From JBKEDC01 sp047972995 (GTDB lineage Bacteria; Bacteroidota; Bacteroidia; Bacteroidales; Prolixibacteraceae), in the NCBI GenBank assembly GCA_047972995.1, contig JBKEBD010000012.1, forward strand, positions 1 through 40,145: a stretch of 40,145 nucleotides of DNA, written 5' to 3'. This document shows positions 7,622 through 15,993 of the stretch, piece after piece. The translations under genes were made by a program, and so were the position numbers. Within the stretch, counting starts at the first letter, position 1. Each line of letters opens with the position of its first letter. The notes below the pieces were generated by a model. It had not been told where the DNA came from and searched no databases. It worked only from the letters and a program-made list of their open reading frames with translations.

Positions 7622-8422
7622 ATGCCTAGCTTTCCAACAACATCATTGTTAATATCAACCTACAATTCACCTAGTGCATTGGAGCTCTCTTTGTTGAGCA
7701 TCAATGAGCAAAGTGTTTTGCCTAGTGAGGTGATTATTGCCGATGATGGTTCAACGGAGGAAACGGCTCAACTGATAATTAAGTATATGCAACTGCTTCC
7801 CATGCCGCTCATTCATGTGTGGCATGAAGATAAAGGCTTTCGGAAAACGATAGTTATGAATAAATCAATTGCCAAGGCAACAGGTGATTATATTATTCAA
7901 ATTGATGGCGATATCGTTATGCATTCGTCGTTTATTTCCGACCATATAAGTAATGCAGAACCTCGCGGATTTATAGTGGGCAGTAGAGTGTTATTGTCGA
8001 GAAGTCGTTCAGAATTTTTAAAGGAAACGAAAGAAATGAAATTGAATATGCTTAAATCGGGGGTAAGCAACCGACTTAATGCCCTACGTTTATCTTTTCT
8101 TCAGCGTTTCTTTTTCAACCATCGATCGGAAAATCATTTCTATGGAAAGGGATGCAATATGTCGTATTGGCGAAAACACTTCATGGAAATTAACGGATAC
8201 AACGAGGAATATGTAGGTTGGGGATTGGAAGATACCGATCTAATAGCTCGTTTTATGCAGCTTGGATTGAATAAAAAAACAGTGAAATTTGGAGCTATTG
8301 CTTACCATCTTTATCACAAGTTTAGTTCCAGAGGCGAATTCGATGAAAATAAAAAGCGACTACTTAAAGTAATCAGACGGGGAGATATGTATGCCGCTCG
8401 TGGTGTAGATCAATATCTTTAA
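7622..8422 (+). CDS. Glycosyltransferase family 2 with C-terminal galactosyltransferase-like region
   Basis: This 266-residue GT-A enzyme has N-terminal LLISTYNSPSALELSLLSI, the nucleotide-binding DDGS at 41-44 and the metal-binding DGD at 95-97. A Glyco_transf_7C-like segment follows, with NGYNEEYVGWGLEDTDLIAR at 191-210, where E203-D204 would be the catalytic base region. There are no membrane helices. A TATTTTTG at 7592-7599 is a possible -7 box. It follows the O-antigen ligase-like gene after 129 nt and is probably part of the same surface-glycan programme. Confidence 0.87.
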   Translation: MPSFPTTSLLISTYNSPSALELSLLSINEQSVLPSEVIIADDGSTEETAQLIIKYMQLLPMPLIHVWHEDKGFRKTIVMNKSIAKATGDYIIQIDGDIVMHSSFISDHISNAEPRGFIVGSRVLLSRSRSEFLKETKEMKLNMLKSGVSNRLNALRLSFLQRFFFNHRSENHFYGKGCNMSYWRKHFMEINGYNEEYVGWGLEDTDLIARFMQLGLNKKTVKFGAIAYHLYHKFSSRGEFDENKKRLLKVIRRGDMYAARGVDQYL

Positions 8423-8596
8423 TCCTATTGAATAAACAACAAGTTCAATTTAGTTGAAAAATTAACTAGGTGAATTCTGACTTGAACTACTCCCAAGTTC
8501 TTATTCCGCTAGTTTCTGTAATCATAATTCGTATGGTGCATACAGTTTCGTCATTGCTATGATGAGACTCGCGAATTCATATTTATTATTTTTTAA

Positions 8597-8627
8597 TTGA
8601 CGAACTCCTTTAATTATGTTACTTTTG
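8597..8627 (+). promoter_or_regulatory. Promoter of the first aldo/keto reductase gene
   Basis: TTG at 8597-8599 and TACTTTTG at 8620-8627 are 20 nt apart, matching the phylum's consensus; the ATG follows 20 nt later. Confidence 0.65.
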
Positions 8628-8647
8628 GGTCAAAATAAGATCCCAAA

Positions 8648-9493
8648 ATGAAAACCATAACATTAAATAATAACGTAGAGATGCCAATCCTTGGGTTTGG
8701 AACATTTGAGCTTAATGATTATGATGTGTGTAAGGGTGCGGTATTGACAGCTTTGCAGTCGGGTTATCGCTTACTCGACACAGCCGTGGTATATGGTAGC
8801 GATAATGCCGTGGGCGATGCAATTCGAGAAAGTGGAGTGCCTAGGGAGGAGATTTTCATCAACTCTAAAGTGTGGGTAACACACATGGGTTATGAGAAAA
8901 CTAAAGAATGGTTGGATTTATCACTTCAGCGTTTGGGGGTAGATTATCTTGATATGCTTCTTATTCACAATCCACAAGGCGACGTGCATGGTAGTTGGCG
9001 CGCTATGGAAGAAATGTATGAAGCAGGAAAGGTGCGTTCCATTGGGTTGTCGAATTTTTATCCTGACAGAGTGACGGATATTATGCTTTACAACAAAATA
9101 AAACCTGCGTTGGTGCAGCTTGAAACACACGTGTTTTATCAGCGAAATGAAGAACACGCTTTTCTTCAAGAACACGGTATTGCGCATGAAGCGTGGGCTC
9201 CTTTGGTGCAGGGTGAAAAAGGAATCTTTATGAATAAAGTGCTTACTGGAATTGGTGAGAAGTATCATAAAACAGCTGCTCAAGTAGCTTTGCGATGGAA
9301 TATTCAGCGTGATGTCATTGTTATTCCGCGAGCTGATAATCCAGTGTTTATTAAAGAAAATATAAATGTTTTTGATTTTGAATTGTCAACGGAAGACATG
9401 GCTTTGATTTCAAAGCTCGATGAAAAGAAAACAACCTTTTTCGACAGTAGAGACCCGAAAATAATTGAGATTTTATTTCAAATACAAGGATAG
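8648..9493 (+). CDS. Aldo/keto reductase (AKR5-like), copy 1
   Basis: An NADPH-dependent carbonyl reductase of the 2,5-diketo-D-gluconate reductase type, 281 residues, cytosolic. The catalytic tetrad is visible: D44 and Y49 (LLDTAVVYGS), K74 (NSKVW) and H107 (LLIHNP). The cofactor-binding VIPRADNPVFIKENI lies near the C-terminus. Its neighbour at 9767 is a close paralogue with the same motifs at the same positions, so this is a tandem duplication. A MITE-like repeat begins 45 nt after the stop. The substrate is unknown. Confidence 0.93.
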   Translation: MKTITLNNNVEMPILGFGTFELNDYDVCKGAVLTALQSGYRLLDTAVVYGSDNAVGDAIRESGVPREEIFINSKVWVTHMGYEKTKEWLDLSLQRLGVDYLDMLLIHNPQGDVHGSWRAMEEMYEAGKVRSIGLSNFYPDRVTDIMLYNKIKPALVQLETHVFYQRNEEHAFLQEHGIAHEAWAPLVQGEKGIFMNKVLTGIGEKYHKTAAQVALRWNIQRDVIVIPRADNPVFIKENINVFDFELSTEDMALISKLDEKKTTFFDSRDPKIIEILFQIQG

Positions 9494-9537
9494 ATTTCTG
9501 CAAAATGTTTCAGGAATTAAAAATAATTTGTACTGAG

Positions 9538-9740
9538 CCTAATATTAACCTGAGTTCTTGATAAGCTTTCACCACAGGGTTTACTTCAAAAATAGCCGCA
9601 CTTAAGAGCCTTTTGCTCTGTTTTAAATTCCGTCTTTCCCACTCGAAATATCTCGATATTCCTTCGTGGAAAAACCGAAATTTCTGCTCAGAAACAGAAC
9701 AACCTGAGGCAAAATCTTATCAAGAACTCAGGTTATTAGG
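9538..9740. mobile_element. MITE-like element, full copy
   Basis: A 203-bp element with terminal inverted repeats and no ORF. AACCTGAGTTCTTGATAAG (9548-9566) is repeated in perfect inversion at 9715-9733. The outermost CCTAATA and TATTAGG also match, apart from a small insertion on the left. The right end carries a nested AACCTGAG/CTCAGGTT pair. It shares both ends with 10644-10741 in the opposite orientation. It is likely non-autonomous; no transposase is in the window. Confidence 0.65.
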
Positions 9741-9766
9741 TCACGTATTTTCAAATTGACGATTAA

Positions 9767-10609
9767 ATGGAATTTGTTACATTAAACAATGGTATTAAAA
9801 TGCCAATGTTGGGTTTCGGTACCTACGAATTAGGTGGACATGAAGCAGCAAAGCAAGCGGTGCTTAGGGCTATTAAAGCGGGTTATCGCTTGTTTGATAC
9901 GGCTCCGCTTTATCAAACAGATAGGGCTGTGGGAGAGGCTATTCGTGAAAGTGGAATACCTAGAGAGGAATTTTTTATTAGCTCGAAGTTGTGGATTACC
10001 TACACGTCTTATGATAAAGCTCGAGAGTGGGTTGATATGACCTTGCAGGCTATGGACTTAGCATATTTCGATATGCTTCTGATTCATAACCCACAGAATG
10101 ATGTGCATGGAGCTTGGCGTGCGATGGAAGAAATGTATGAAGAAGGAAAAGTACGAGCTATTGGGCTTTCGAATTTTCATGCCGACCGTGTGATGGATAT
10201 CATGCTTTATAATAAAGTGAAACCCGCTTTGGTGCAGCTTGAAACGCACGTGTTTAATCAGCGTAAAGAAGAATATGATTTCTTGAAAAATAATGATATT
10301 GTGCATGAAGCTTGGGCTCCTTTAGTACAAGGCGAGCGTGGAATATTTCAAAATAAAGTGTTGAAATCTATTGCCGATAATCACCAAAAGACAATTGCAC
10401 AAGTGGCACTTCGTTTTCTTTTTCAACGAGGAATTATGACTGTCCCACGAGCTGTGAACCCCGACTTCATTAAGGAGAATATCTCGATTTTTGATTTTGA
10501 ATTATCGAACGATGATATGGCTGCAATTAAGGCTCTTGATGAAGATAAAACAACATTCTTTGATAATAGAGACCCAGAACTGTTGGAAATATTCGGTCAG
10601 CTCATGTAG
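9767..10609 (+). CDS. Aldo/keto reductase (AKR5-like), copy 2
   Basis: This 280-residue paralogue of the preceding gene has the tetrad D44, Y49, K74 and H107, the conserved HNPQNDVHGAWRAMEEMYEE block, and VPRAVNPDFIKENI for NADPH. The two proteins are collinear over their full length, differing mainly around residues 20-55 and in the C-terminal third, which suggests an old duplication with some divergence in substrate. There is no clear promoter in the short gap after the MITE-like element, so it may depend on read-through or on the element. A second, shorter element follows. Confidence 0.93.
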   Translation: MEFVTLNNGIKMPMLGFGTYELGGHEAAKQAVLRAIKAGYRLFDTAPLYQTDRAVGEAIRESGIPREEFFISSKLWITYTSYDKAREWVDMTLQAMDLAYFDMLLIHNPQNDVHGAWRAMEEMYEEGKVRAIGLSNFHADRVMDIMLYNKVKPALVQLETHVFNQRKEEYDFLKNNDIVHEAWAPLVQGERGIFQNKVLKSIADNHQKTIAQVALRFLFQRGIMTVPRAVNPDFIKENISIFDFELSNDDMAAIKALDEDKTTFFDNRDPELLEIFGQLM

Positions 10610-10643
10610 ATATTGTCAAACTTAGCGAGAATTAGTTAGGAAA

Positions 10644-10741
10644 ATAATAACCAGAGTTCTGGATAAGATTTTGTCTCAGGTTGCTCTGTCTTTGAGCATA
10701 AATCCTGTGGTGAAAGCTTATCCGAAACTCAGGTTAATAGG
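10644..10741. mobile_element. MITE-like element, short internally deleted copy
   Basis: About 98 bp. The left end AACCAGAGTTCTGGATAAG (10649-10667) and the right end CTTATCCGAAACTCAGGTT (10717-10735) are imperfect inverted repeats. Inner segments ATTTTGTCTCAGGTTGCTCTG and CCTGTGGTGAAAGCTTATC match the inverted interior ends of the element at 9538-9740, with about 100 bp of its middle missing. Confidence 0.6.
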
Positions 10742-10778
10742 TTGTGAGTCGGATGAAATGTTCGACTCACAACCTATT
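10736..10778 (+). terminator. Hairpin between convergent genes, probable terminator
   Basis: A perfect 16-bp stem (AATAGGTTGTGAGTCG and its complement) encloses an 11-nt loop and is followed by TTGTTTT. It lies between the convergent AKR2 and cobQ genes. The left arm overlaps the outer end of the short MITE-like element. Confidence 0.65.
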
Positions 10779-10784
10779 GTTGTT

Positions 10785-12263
10785 TTAATGCAAGATGTGG
10801 AGTGTTTCGTAGATGTATGTCATATCTACGTGGGCTCTTATGTGCTCAGCGAGTTTGTCGTACTGTTTCTCTTTATACTCAGCCCAATTGAAGGCGTTTA
10901 TCTCTAGCCTTAAACCATTAGACTGTAATATGTCGTTGATGACAGTGGAATTATCGAAAATGCCATGCTGATAAGTTCCCCAAAGTTTCGGGGAAATGAA
11001 ACAACCTTCTTCGTTGCCATTGTTCATTTTGCATAGCGCATCTCCTCCGTGTCGATAGCTCTCGCCCATGTGTATTTCATAGCCTTGGCAGGTTTCCTTC
11101 TGATTTCGGAAGAGGAAGTGACTCTGTTCCGTTTTTTTCTCTTTTCCGAGCGTGCTTGTTATCGGTAATAAACCTAATCCGGGAACCGACTCTACATTGC
11201 TTTCTACATGATGAGGGTCGTGAATTTCTTCGCCCATCATCTGATATCCACCACAAATGCCGTAAATGGCTTTTCCCGCATCTTTGGCTTGCAATATGGC
11301 TTTGGCCATACCCATTTGTCGCAGCCACTGCAGGTCGGATATTGTGCTTTTGCTTCCCGGAATAATAATAATGTCAGCTTGTTCCAGCTCTTCAGGATTG
11401 GCAGTATATTGTACTTGTAGCCCCGTTACCCGTTCGATAGCATTAAAGTCGGTGAAGTTACTCATGTGTTTCAAGAGCACTACACATACTTTAATTTCGC
11501 CGCTTTGTTTGTATTCGCGTTTCTTGTCGAGAATAACACTGTCTTCTTCTTCGATGTGGATATCGCGGAAATAAGGAACAATGCCCACCACTTTCACTCC
11601 ACAAAGTTTTTCGAGCATTTCTTTGCCATCTTCAAATAGCTTGATGTCGCCACGGAATTTATTAACGAGGATGCCAGTTATTTGCTTACGTTCGTTTTCG
11701 GGTAGTAGCTGCATTGTGCCGAATACACTCCCGAAGATGCCACCTTTGTCGATGTCGCACACCAATATGGAACTAGCATTGCATTCTATGGCTACTTTCA
11801 TGTTGGTGATATCTTTGTCCCAAAGGTTGATTTCAGATATGCTGCCTGCCCCTTCTAGCACGATGGGGTTATATCGGTCATCAAGTTTCTGAAAAGCTTT
11901 CATGGCTTCTTGGAATAGTGACGATCGGTCGCCACCTAAGAAGTATTCTTCTGCTGATTGGGTAGCTATTGGCTTGCCATTAACAATTACCTGAGCGCGT
12001 TTATCGCTTGTGGGTTTGAGCAGCACGGGGTTCATGGCACTTTCGCATGGTATTCCACAAGCTTCGGCTTGCACAACTTGGGCGCGTCCCATTTCTAAGC
12101 CTTCGGCACTAGCATAGGAATTGAGCGACATATTCTGGGCTTTAAAAGGGGCTGGTTGGTAGCCATCTTGCTTTAGAATGCGACAAAAGGCGGCATTTAT
12201 AACTGATTTCCCAACGTCGGAGCCTGTTCCAACAAACATGAGAGGACGGAGCTTTTTCTGCAT
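10785..12263 (-). CDS. cobQ: Cobyric acid synthase (glutamine-hydrolysing)
   Basis: It amidates four carboxylates of adenosyl-cobyrinic acid a,c-diamide using glutamine and ATP, a step of cobalamin synthesis or remodelling. The 492 residues match the CobQ/CbiP length. There is an ATP-binding GTGSDVGKS (12-20) and the conserved KAQNMSLNSY (41-50). The C-terminal triad-type glutaminase has GICGGYQMMG with nucleophile C337 and GTYQHGIFDN with H433. No other cobalamin gene and no B12-riboswitch-like leader is seen in the window. It follows the ExbD genes on the same strand, beyond their terminator. Confidence 0.95.
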   Translation of the reverse strand: MQKKLRPLMFVGTGSDVGKSVINAAFCRILKQDGYQPAPFKAQNMSLNSYASAEGLEMGRAQVVQAEACGIPCESAMNPVLLKPTSDKRAQVIVNGKPIATQSAEEYFLGGDRSSLFQEAMKAFQKLDDRYNPIVLEGAGSISEINLWDKDITNMKVAIECNASSILVCDIDKGGIFGSVFGTMQLLPENERKQITGILVNKFRGDIKLFEDGKEMLEKLCGVKVVGIVPYFRDIHIEEEDSVILDKKREYKQSGEIKVCVVLLKHMSNFTDFNAIERVTGLQVQYTANPEELEQADIIIIPGSKSTISDLQWLRQMGMAKAILQAKDAGKAIYGICGGYQMMGEEIHDPHHVESNVESVPGLGLLPITSTLGKEKKTEQSHFLFRNQKETCQGYEIHMGESYRHGGDALCKMNNGNEEGCFISPKLWGTYQHGIFDNSTVINDILQSNGLRLEINAFNWAEYKEKQYDKLAEHIRAHVDMTYIYETLHILH

Positions 12264-12283
12264 GGTGATGTATTGAATAAAGG

Positions 12284-12322
12284 GTAAACAAAAAAGTCAC
12301 CCTAAGAGAATAGGGTGACTTT
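12284..12322 (-). terminator. Intrinsic terminator of the exbB-exbD operon
   Basis: An 11-bp perfect stem (AAAGTCACCCT/AGGGTGACTTT, loop 12304-12311) is followed on the minus strand by TTTTTTGTTT. It separates the ExbD genes from cobQ. Confidence 0.88.
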
Positions 12323-12349
12323 GATATAACTGCGTAGCTAATTAACTCA

Positions 12350-12820
12350 TTAGTTTGTTGCTCTTTGACGAGCTGAGTAGTTAATGTGTAGTGCTGAACA
12401 TTTACGCAATTCTTGCTTAATGTCAGTCACGATACCCATTTTAGCATATTCGTCAACTTTCAATGATGTAATCATTTGTGGTACTTCGGCTTCGTCGCGA
12501 GCTTCGCGCTCAGCAGTAATGAAGTCGATAATATCACTAGGTTGAGCGAATTGGTCGTTCAACTGAATACGTGGTTCTGAACCATATATTCTTTGATACT
12601 GTTTCATAGGTTCCCCCACGTAAACATAGCTTACCAACGATTTCTTTTCAAGCTTTGAAAGCTCTGTTCCTGCAGGAACAGCAACTTCAACCATCATAGT
12701 TTGTTCACGCATGGTTGTACTTACCATGAAGAAAAACAATAGCATGAACACGATATCAGGAAGTGATGCCGTTGAAATTGGTGGTAATTCCTTATCATTA
12801 TTCTTTTTAAACTTTGACAT
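12350..12820 (-). CDS. exbD: ExbD/TolR-family biopolymer transport protein, second copy
   Basis: An inner-membrane protein with one N-terminal helix and a periplasmic domain, forming a proton-driven motor with ExbB. Residues 18-37 (ASLPDIVFMLLFFFMVSTTM) form the membrane segment, with D22 as the conserved proton-carrying aspartate. The remaining 120 residues are periplasmic. The 156 residues are typical of the second ExbD in Bacteroidota clusters. It begins 5 nt after the first ExbD gene. TonB is not in the window. Confidence 0.9.
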   Translation of the reverse strand: MSKFKKNNDKELPPISTASLPDIVFMLLFFFMVSTTMREQTMMVEVAVPAGTELSKLEKKSLVSYVYVGEPMKQYQRIYGSEPRIQLNDQFAQPSDIIDFITAEREARDEAEVPQMITSLKVDEYAKMGIVTDIKQELRKCSALHINYSARQRATN

Positions 12821-12825
12821 AATCT

Positions 12826-13395
12826 TTATTCTCCAACTTGCTTAGGTTCTGCTTCTGAAATCTTAGATGGTACGATAATTTTTACCGCATCTTGACGTTC
12901 AGCATCTAAATTCGCATAATCCTTTCCGAATTGGCGGTTAGAAACTTCATCTCTTAACTCATTAATGGCTCCTACTAATTCATTTTGAACGGCTAGATAA
13001 GTTCCATAGGCTGTGCCTCGGTCATTTTGAAGAGAGATTACCCCTTTTGTTACCCCCACATTTCCAAAGAATGGAACTTCCTTAATTGTTTTTTCAGGAA
13101 GGTCAGCACTATTGGCAGGGTTTTCCATGAATTCAATTGCAGCTTCGCGCAATTGATTCACTTCCATGGGTTCGCCTTCCACAAGGAGTTGGTTGTTGGC
13201 ATTCACCAAAACCACGAATACATTTCGTTCCTTAATTGGAGGGGCATCTGTAATTTCTTCAGGTGGCATAGGTGGTAACCTACGCTCCAAACCTTTATCT
13301 ACGTCCATTGTGGTAGCAACCAGGAAAAAGATAAGCAACATGAATGCGATGTCGGCAAGTGATGACGACGGGATTTCTGGTACTTTTCTGCTCAT
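12826..13395 (-). CDS. exbD: ExbD/TolR-family biopolymer transport protein, first copy
   Basis: At 189 residues this is longer than the second copy. The membrane helix spans about 12-30 (SLADIAFMLLIFFLVATTM), with D15 as the probable proton-path residue. A proline-rich linker (PPMPPEEITDAPPIKE) leads to a periplasmic domain that is longer and more acidic than usual. The two ExbD proteins differ enough to be distinct subunits rather than recent duplicates. It is third in the order exbB, 4-TM protein, exbD, exbD. Confidence 0.9.
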   Translation of the reverse strand: MSRKVPEIPSSSLADIAFMLLIFFLVATTMDVDKGLERRLPPMPPEEITDAPPIKERNVFVVLVNANNQLLVEGEPMEVNQLREAAIEFMENPANSADLPEKTIKEVPFFGNVGVTKGVISLQNDRGTAYGTYLAVQNELVGAINELRDEVSNRQFGKDYANLDAERQDAVKIIVPSKISEAEPKQVGE

Positions 13396-13430
13396 AATTT
13401 AATTATTTCCTGTGTTTAATTACCACTAAA

Positions 13431-13895
13431 TTAGTTTTTGCTGTTTACTAAGGCTTTTGCGCCAAATCCAATAATTGAACCTACGATTAGGGCAAGAAGG
13501 ATGTAAGTTGCGTAAAGTGTTGCTCCAACCCATTTTGAGATGGTAGGAGTAAGCGAACCCTCAGCTACAAGTTCTTTGGCTCCGTAGAAGCTTGGAATAG
13601 CATCGCTAGCTAGTGCGTATGAAATACCCACTATCACTAGTGCGAATACTAGGGCAATAGCTCCCGATTTAGCCGCTTGTTTGTCGGTTGCTGTTTGAAT
13701 CAAAGCGAAGATAACCGCAATGAATGTAGCAGCACCTAACAAAATGTATGTCCAATTTAAATTGGCATTAATCCATGAGTTCATGGTAGCATCAGTCATG
13801 TCATCACTAATGTTTAGTGTAAGCATTAGCATCAGTAGCACTGAAACAGCCAAAGTTCCCCATAGAATTATGTTAGTTACTTTTTCAAGTTTCAT
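13431..13895 (-). CDS. Four-helix membrane protein of the ExbB-ExbD cluster, function unknown
   Basis: A 154-residue protein with four hydrophobic segments at about 8-28, 48-68, 76-98 and 122-147. It has no catalytic motif and is not recognised as a named family. It starts 8 nt after the exbB stop codon and ends 35 nt before the first exbD, so it is almost certainly co-transcribed and probably works with the ExbB/ExbD motor, perhaps as an accessory subunit. That role is inferred from position only. Confidence 0.75.
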   Translation of the reverse strand: MKLEKVTNIILWGTLAVSVLLMLMLTLNISDDMTDATMNSWINANLNWTYILLGAATFIAVIFALIQTATDKQAAKSGAIALVFALVIVGISYALASDAIPSFYGAKELVAEGSLTPTISKWVGATLYATYILLALIVGSIIGFGAKALVNSKN

Positions 13896-13903
13896 AATTC
13901 AAA

Positions 13904-14731
13904 TTACTTTTTAAGGTTGTGTTTTACAAGGATGTCGATCAAAGAAATTGACGCATCTTCCATGCTGTTTACGATAGAATCGATTTTTGCTAGACAGTAG
14001 TTGTAGAAGATTTGAAGAATCATCGCAACGATAAGACCAGCTACAGTTGTAATCAAGGCTACTTTAATACCACCCGCTACAAGAGTTGGGCTAATGTCAC
14101 CTGCTACCTCAATCGCATCGAATGCCGCGATCATACCGATTACAGTACCCATGAATCCAAGCATTGGAGCAAGAGCGATGAAAAGTGCCATCCAGCTCAA
14201 ACCTTTTTCTAACAAACCTGTTTGAACACCACCGTAAGCTACAACTGTTTTTTCTACAACTTCCATACCTTCATCAGAACGATCAAGACCTTGGTAGAAA
14301 ATACTAGCTACAGGGCCACGAGTGTTACGACAAACTTCTTTTGCAGCTTCAATACCACCTTGAGCAAGTGCTTCTTCTACTTGAAGTAAAAGTTTTTTGT
14401 TGTTTGTTGTTGCCAAGTTTAGGTAAATCACACGCTCTAAAGAAAGAGCCAAACCTAAAATCAAACACACTAATACGAAGGCCATGAATCCAACACCACC
14501 TTCAATAAATTTTTGTTTCAAAGCGCTATGCAATCCTTTGCCGTTTTCAACTTCGGCTGCTGCTGCTTCTTCTGTTGCTGCTGTTGCTACTTCTCTAGTT
14601 TCAGCATTTTGTTGTACTGCTTCTGTTTGTTCTGTTGCTACTTCTTGTGCAAACAATGCAGTCGGTTGTGCTACATAAAGCATACCAAACACCGCTAACA
14701 ACGCAAATAGTTTCTTCATCACTGGTTTCAT
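13904..14731 (-). CDS. exbB: MotA/TolQ/ExbB-family proton channel protein
   Basis: The core motor subunit that uses the proton gradient to energise TonB- or Tol-type transport across the envelope. The 275 residues begin with a signal-like segment (6-29) and an Ala/Glu-rich periplasmic stretch (30-66). Three helices follow at about 79-97, 180-204 and 222-246; the last two form the proton path (LAPMLGFMGTVIGMIAAF). The extended N-terminus is usual in this phylum. The first gene of the operon, it is preceded by 204 bp in which no clear TAnnTTTG box was found on the minus strand. Confidence 0.92.
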   Translation of the reverse strand: MKPVMKKLFALLAVFGMLYVAQPTALFAQEVATEQTEAVQQNAETREVATAATEEAAAAEVENGKGLHSALKQKFIEGGVGFMAFVLVCLILGLALSLERVIYLNLATTNNKKLLLQVEEALAQGGIEAAKEVCRNTRGPVASIFYQGLDRSDEGMEVVEKTVVAYGGVQTGLLEKGLSWMALFIALAPMLGFMGTVIGMIAAFDAIEVAGDISPTLVAGGIKVALITTVAGLIVAMILQIFYNYCLAKIDSIVNSMEDASISLIDILVKHNLKK

Positions 14732-14935
14732 TTTAATAATACTTAATTTTTAATTATTTAATTTCTATTTTAGCTTCTAAAGCTCGCAAATGCACAATAT
14801 ATTCAATTGATATTTGTGTGACAAAAATGTAATATTTTGTCTATCTCATTGAAAATCTGTATAAATCATATATCGCTCACGGCAATGTGTTCTATTTTGC
14901 ACGCAAATTGCAAAAAAAAAAGCAAATCCAAGCAA

Positions 14936-15991
14936 TTATTGTTGAATTTCTCCTCTTAAACTTTGTTTCATTTTTGTTTCTGTCAGTTCAGAAGTTAAAT
15001 CTTGTCCTAATAAATACATTAATTTTGTGACAGCTGCCTCGGTGGTCATGTCTTTTCCGTTAATAACTCCTGCATTTAAAAGTTCTCTACTTGCTTCGTA
15101 TTTTCCAATCTTCACAACGCCACCGTCGCATTGGGTTACAATGACAATGAGAATGCCTTTTTCGATAGCTTGTTTTATGAGCTGTGTGTAGCATTCATCG
15201 CTAGGGAATGTGCCCGAGCCGTAAACTTCAATTACCATGCCTTTCAGACCAGGTATGTTGATGATGCTTTCTATAATTATAGCCTGAATGCCGGGAAACA
15301 TACGTAGAATCATCACATTGCGGTCGAAGTTGGTACGCACAATGAGTTTCTGTTCTTTTTGGTAAGGCAAAAGGTTTTCGTGATGGTATTTGATATCTAC
15401 CCCAGCTTTGGCTAGCAATGGAAAGTTGGGCGAGTGAAAGGCGCTGAAATGATCGGCATGACGTTTTACGGTGCGATTGGCACGAAGCAGTTTATAGTCG
15501 AAGTAAATGCACACTTCGGATATTAAGGGCTCGTTGATTTCGTTTTTTGCTGCTGCAATTTCTATCGAGGTGATTAGGTTTTCTTTGCCATCGGTGCGGA
15601 AAACTCCAATTGGCAGCTGCGATCCGGTAAATATTACAGGTTTTGAAAGATGCTCAAGCATGAAGCTCATGGCTGAAGCGGTGTAAGCCATGGTGTCGGT
15701 GCCATGCAGCACGACAAATCCGTCGAAGCGTTCGTAATTGGCTTCGATTACCCGAGCTACTTCTGTCCATCGTTCGGGGTCCATGTTTGAGGAATCGATG
15801 GGCGACTCGAAGGTCATAGCTTCTAAATTATAGCCCAAGCGGTTTAGTTCGGGCACTTCATAAATGATGTTATCAAACTGAACAGGACTTAGTCCGTTGT
15901 TCTTTTGCACCATTCCGATTGTTCCACCGGTGTAGATGATGAGCACCGATGGCACATTTGCGTTTATTGTTCCAAATACTAATCCATTCAT
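14936..15991 (-). CDS. ansA: Type I L-asparaginase
   Basis: Hydrolyses L-asparagine to aspartate and ammonia; the absence of a signal peptide suggests a cytosolic type I enzyme. The two active-site threonine motifs are present: YTGGTIGM with T24, and LHGTDTMAYTASAM with T98-D99. The 351 residues are in the usual range. It starts 2 nt after the TatD gene and closes the metF-usp-tatD-asparaginase run. The first 14 residues are variable in this family, so the exact start is less certain. Confidence 0.92.
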   Translation of the reverse strand: MNGLVFGTINANVPSVLIIYTGGTIGMVQKNNGLSPVQFDNIIYEVPELNRLGYNLEAMTFESPIDSSNMDPERWTEVARVIEANYERFDGFVVLHGTDTMAYTASAMSFMLEHLSKPVIFTGSQLPIGVFRTDGKENLITSIEIAAAKNEINEPLISEVCIYFDYKLLRANRTVKRHADHFSAFHSPNFPLLAKAGVDIKYHHENLLPYQKEQKLIVRTNFDRNVMILRMFPGIQAIIIESIINIPGLKGMVIEVYGSGTFPSDECYTQLIKQAIEKGILIVIVTQCDGGVVKIGKYEASRELLNAGVINGKDMTTEAAVTKLMYLLGQDLTSELTETKMKQSLRGEIQQ

Positions 15992-15993
15992 AA

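Noticed and set aside
8628..8645. GGGTC...GATCCC short palindrome before the first aldo/keto reductase
   Set aside because: The arms are short and imperfect and could easily arise by chance; no regulator is nearby.
11077..11892. Several 70-100-codon frames inside cobQ
   Set aside because: They overlap a complete conserved gene and have no promoter, start context or family resemblance.
12264..12283. Cobalamin riboswitch before cobQ
   Set aside because: Only about 20 nt separate the upstream terminator from the start codon, too little for the element.
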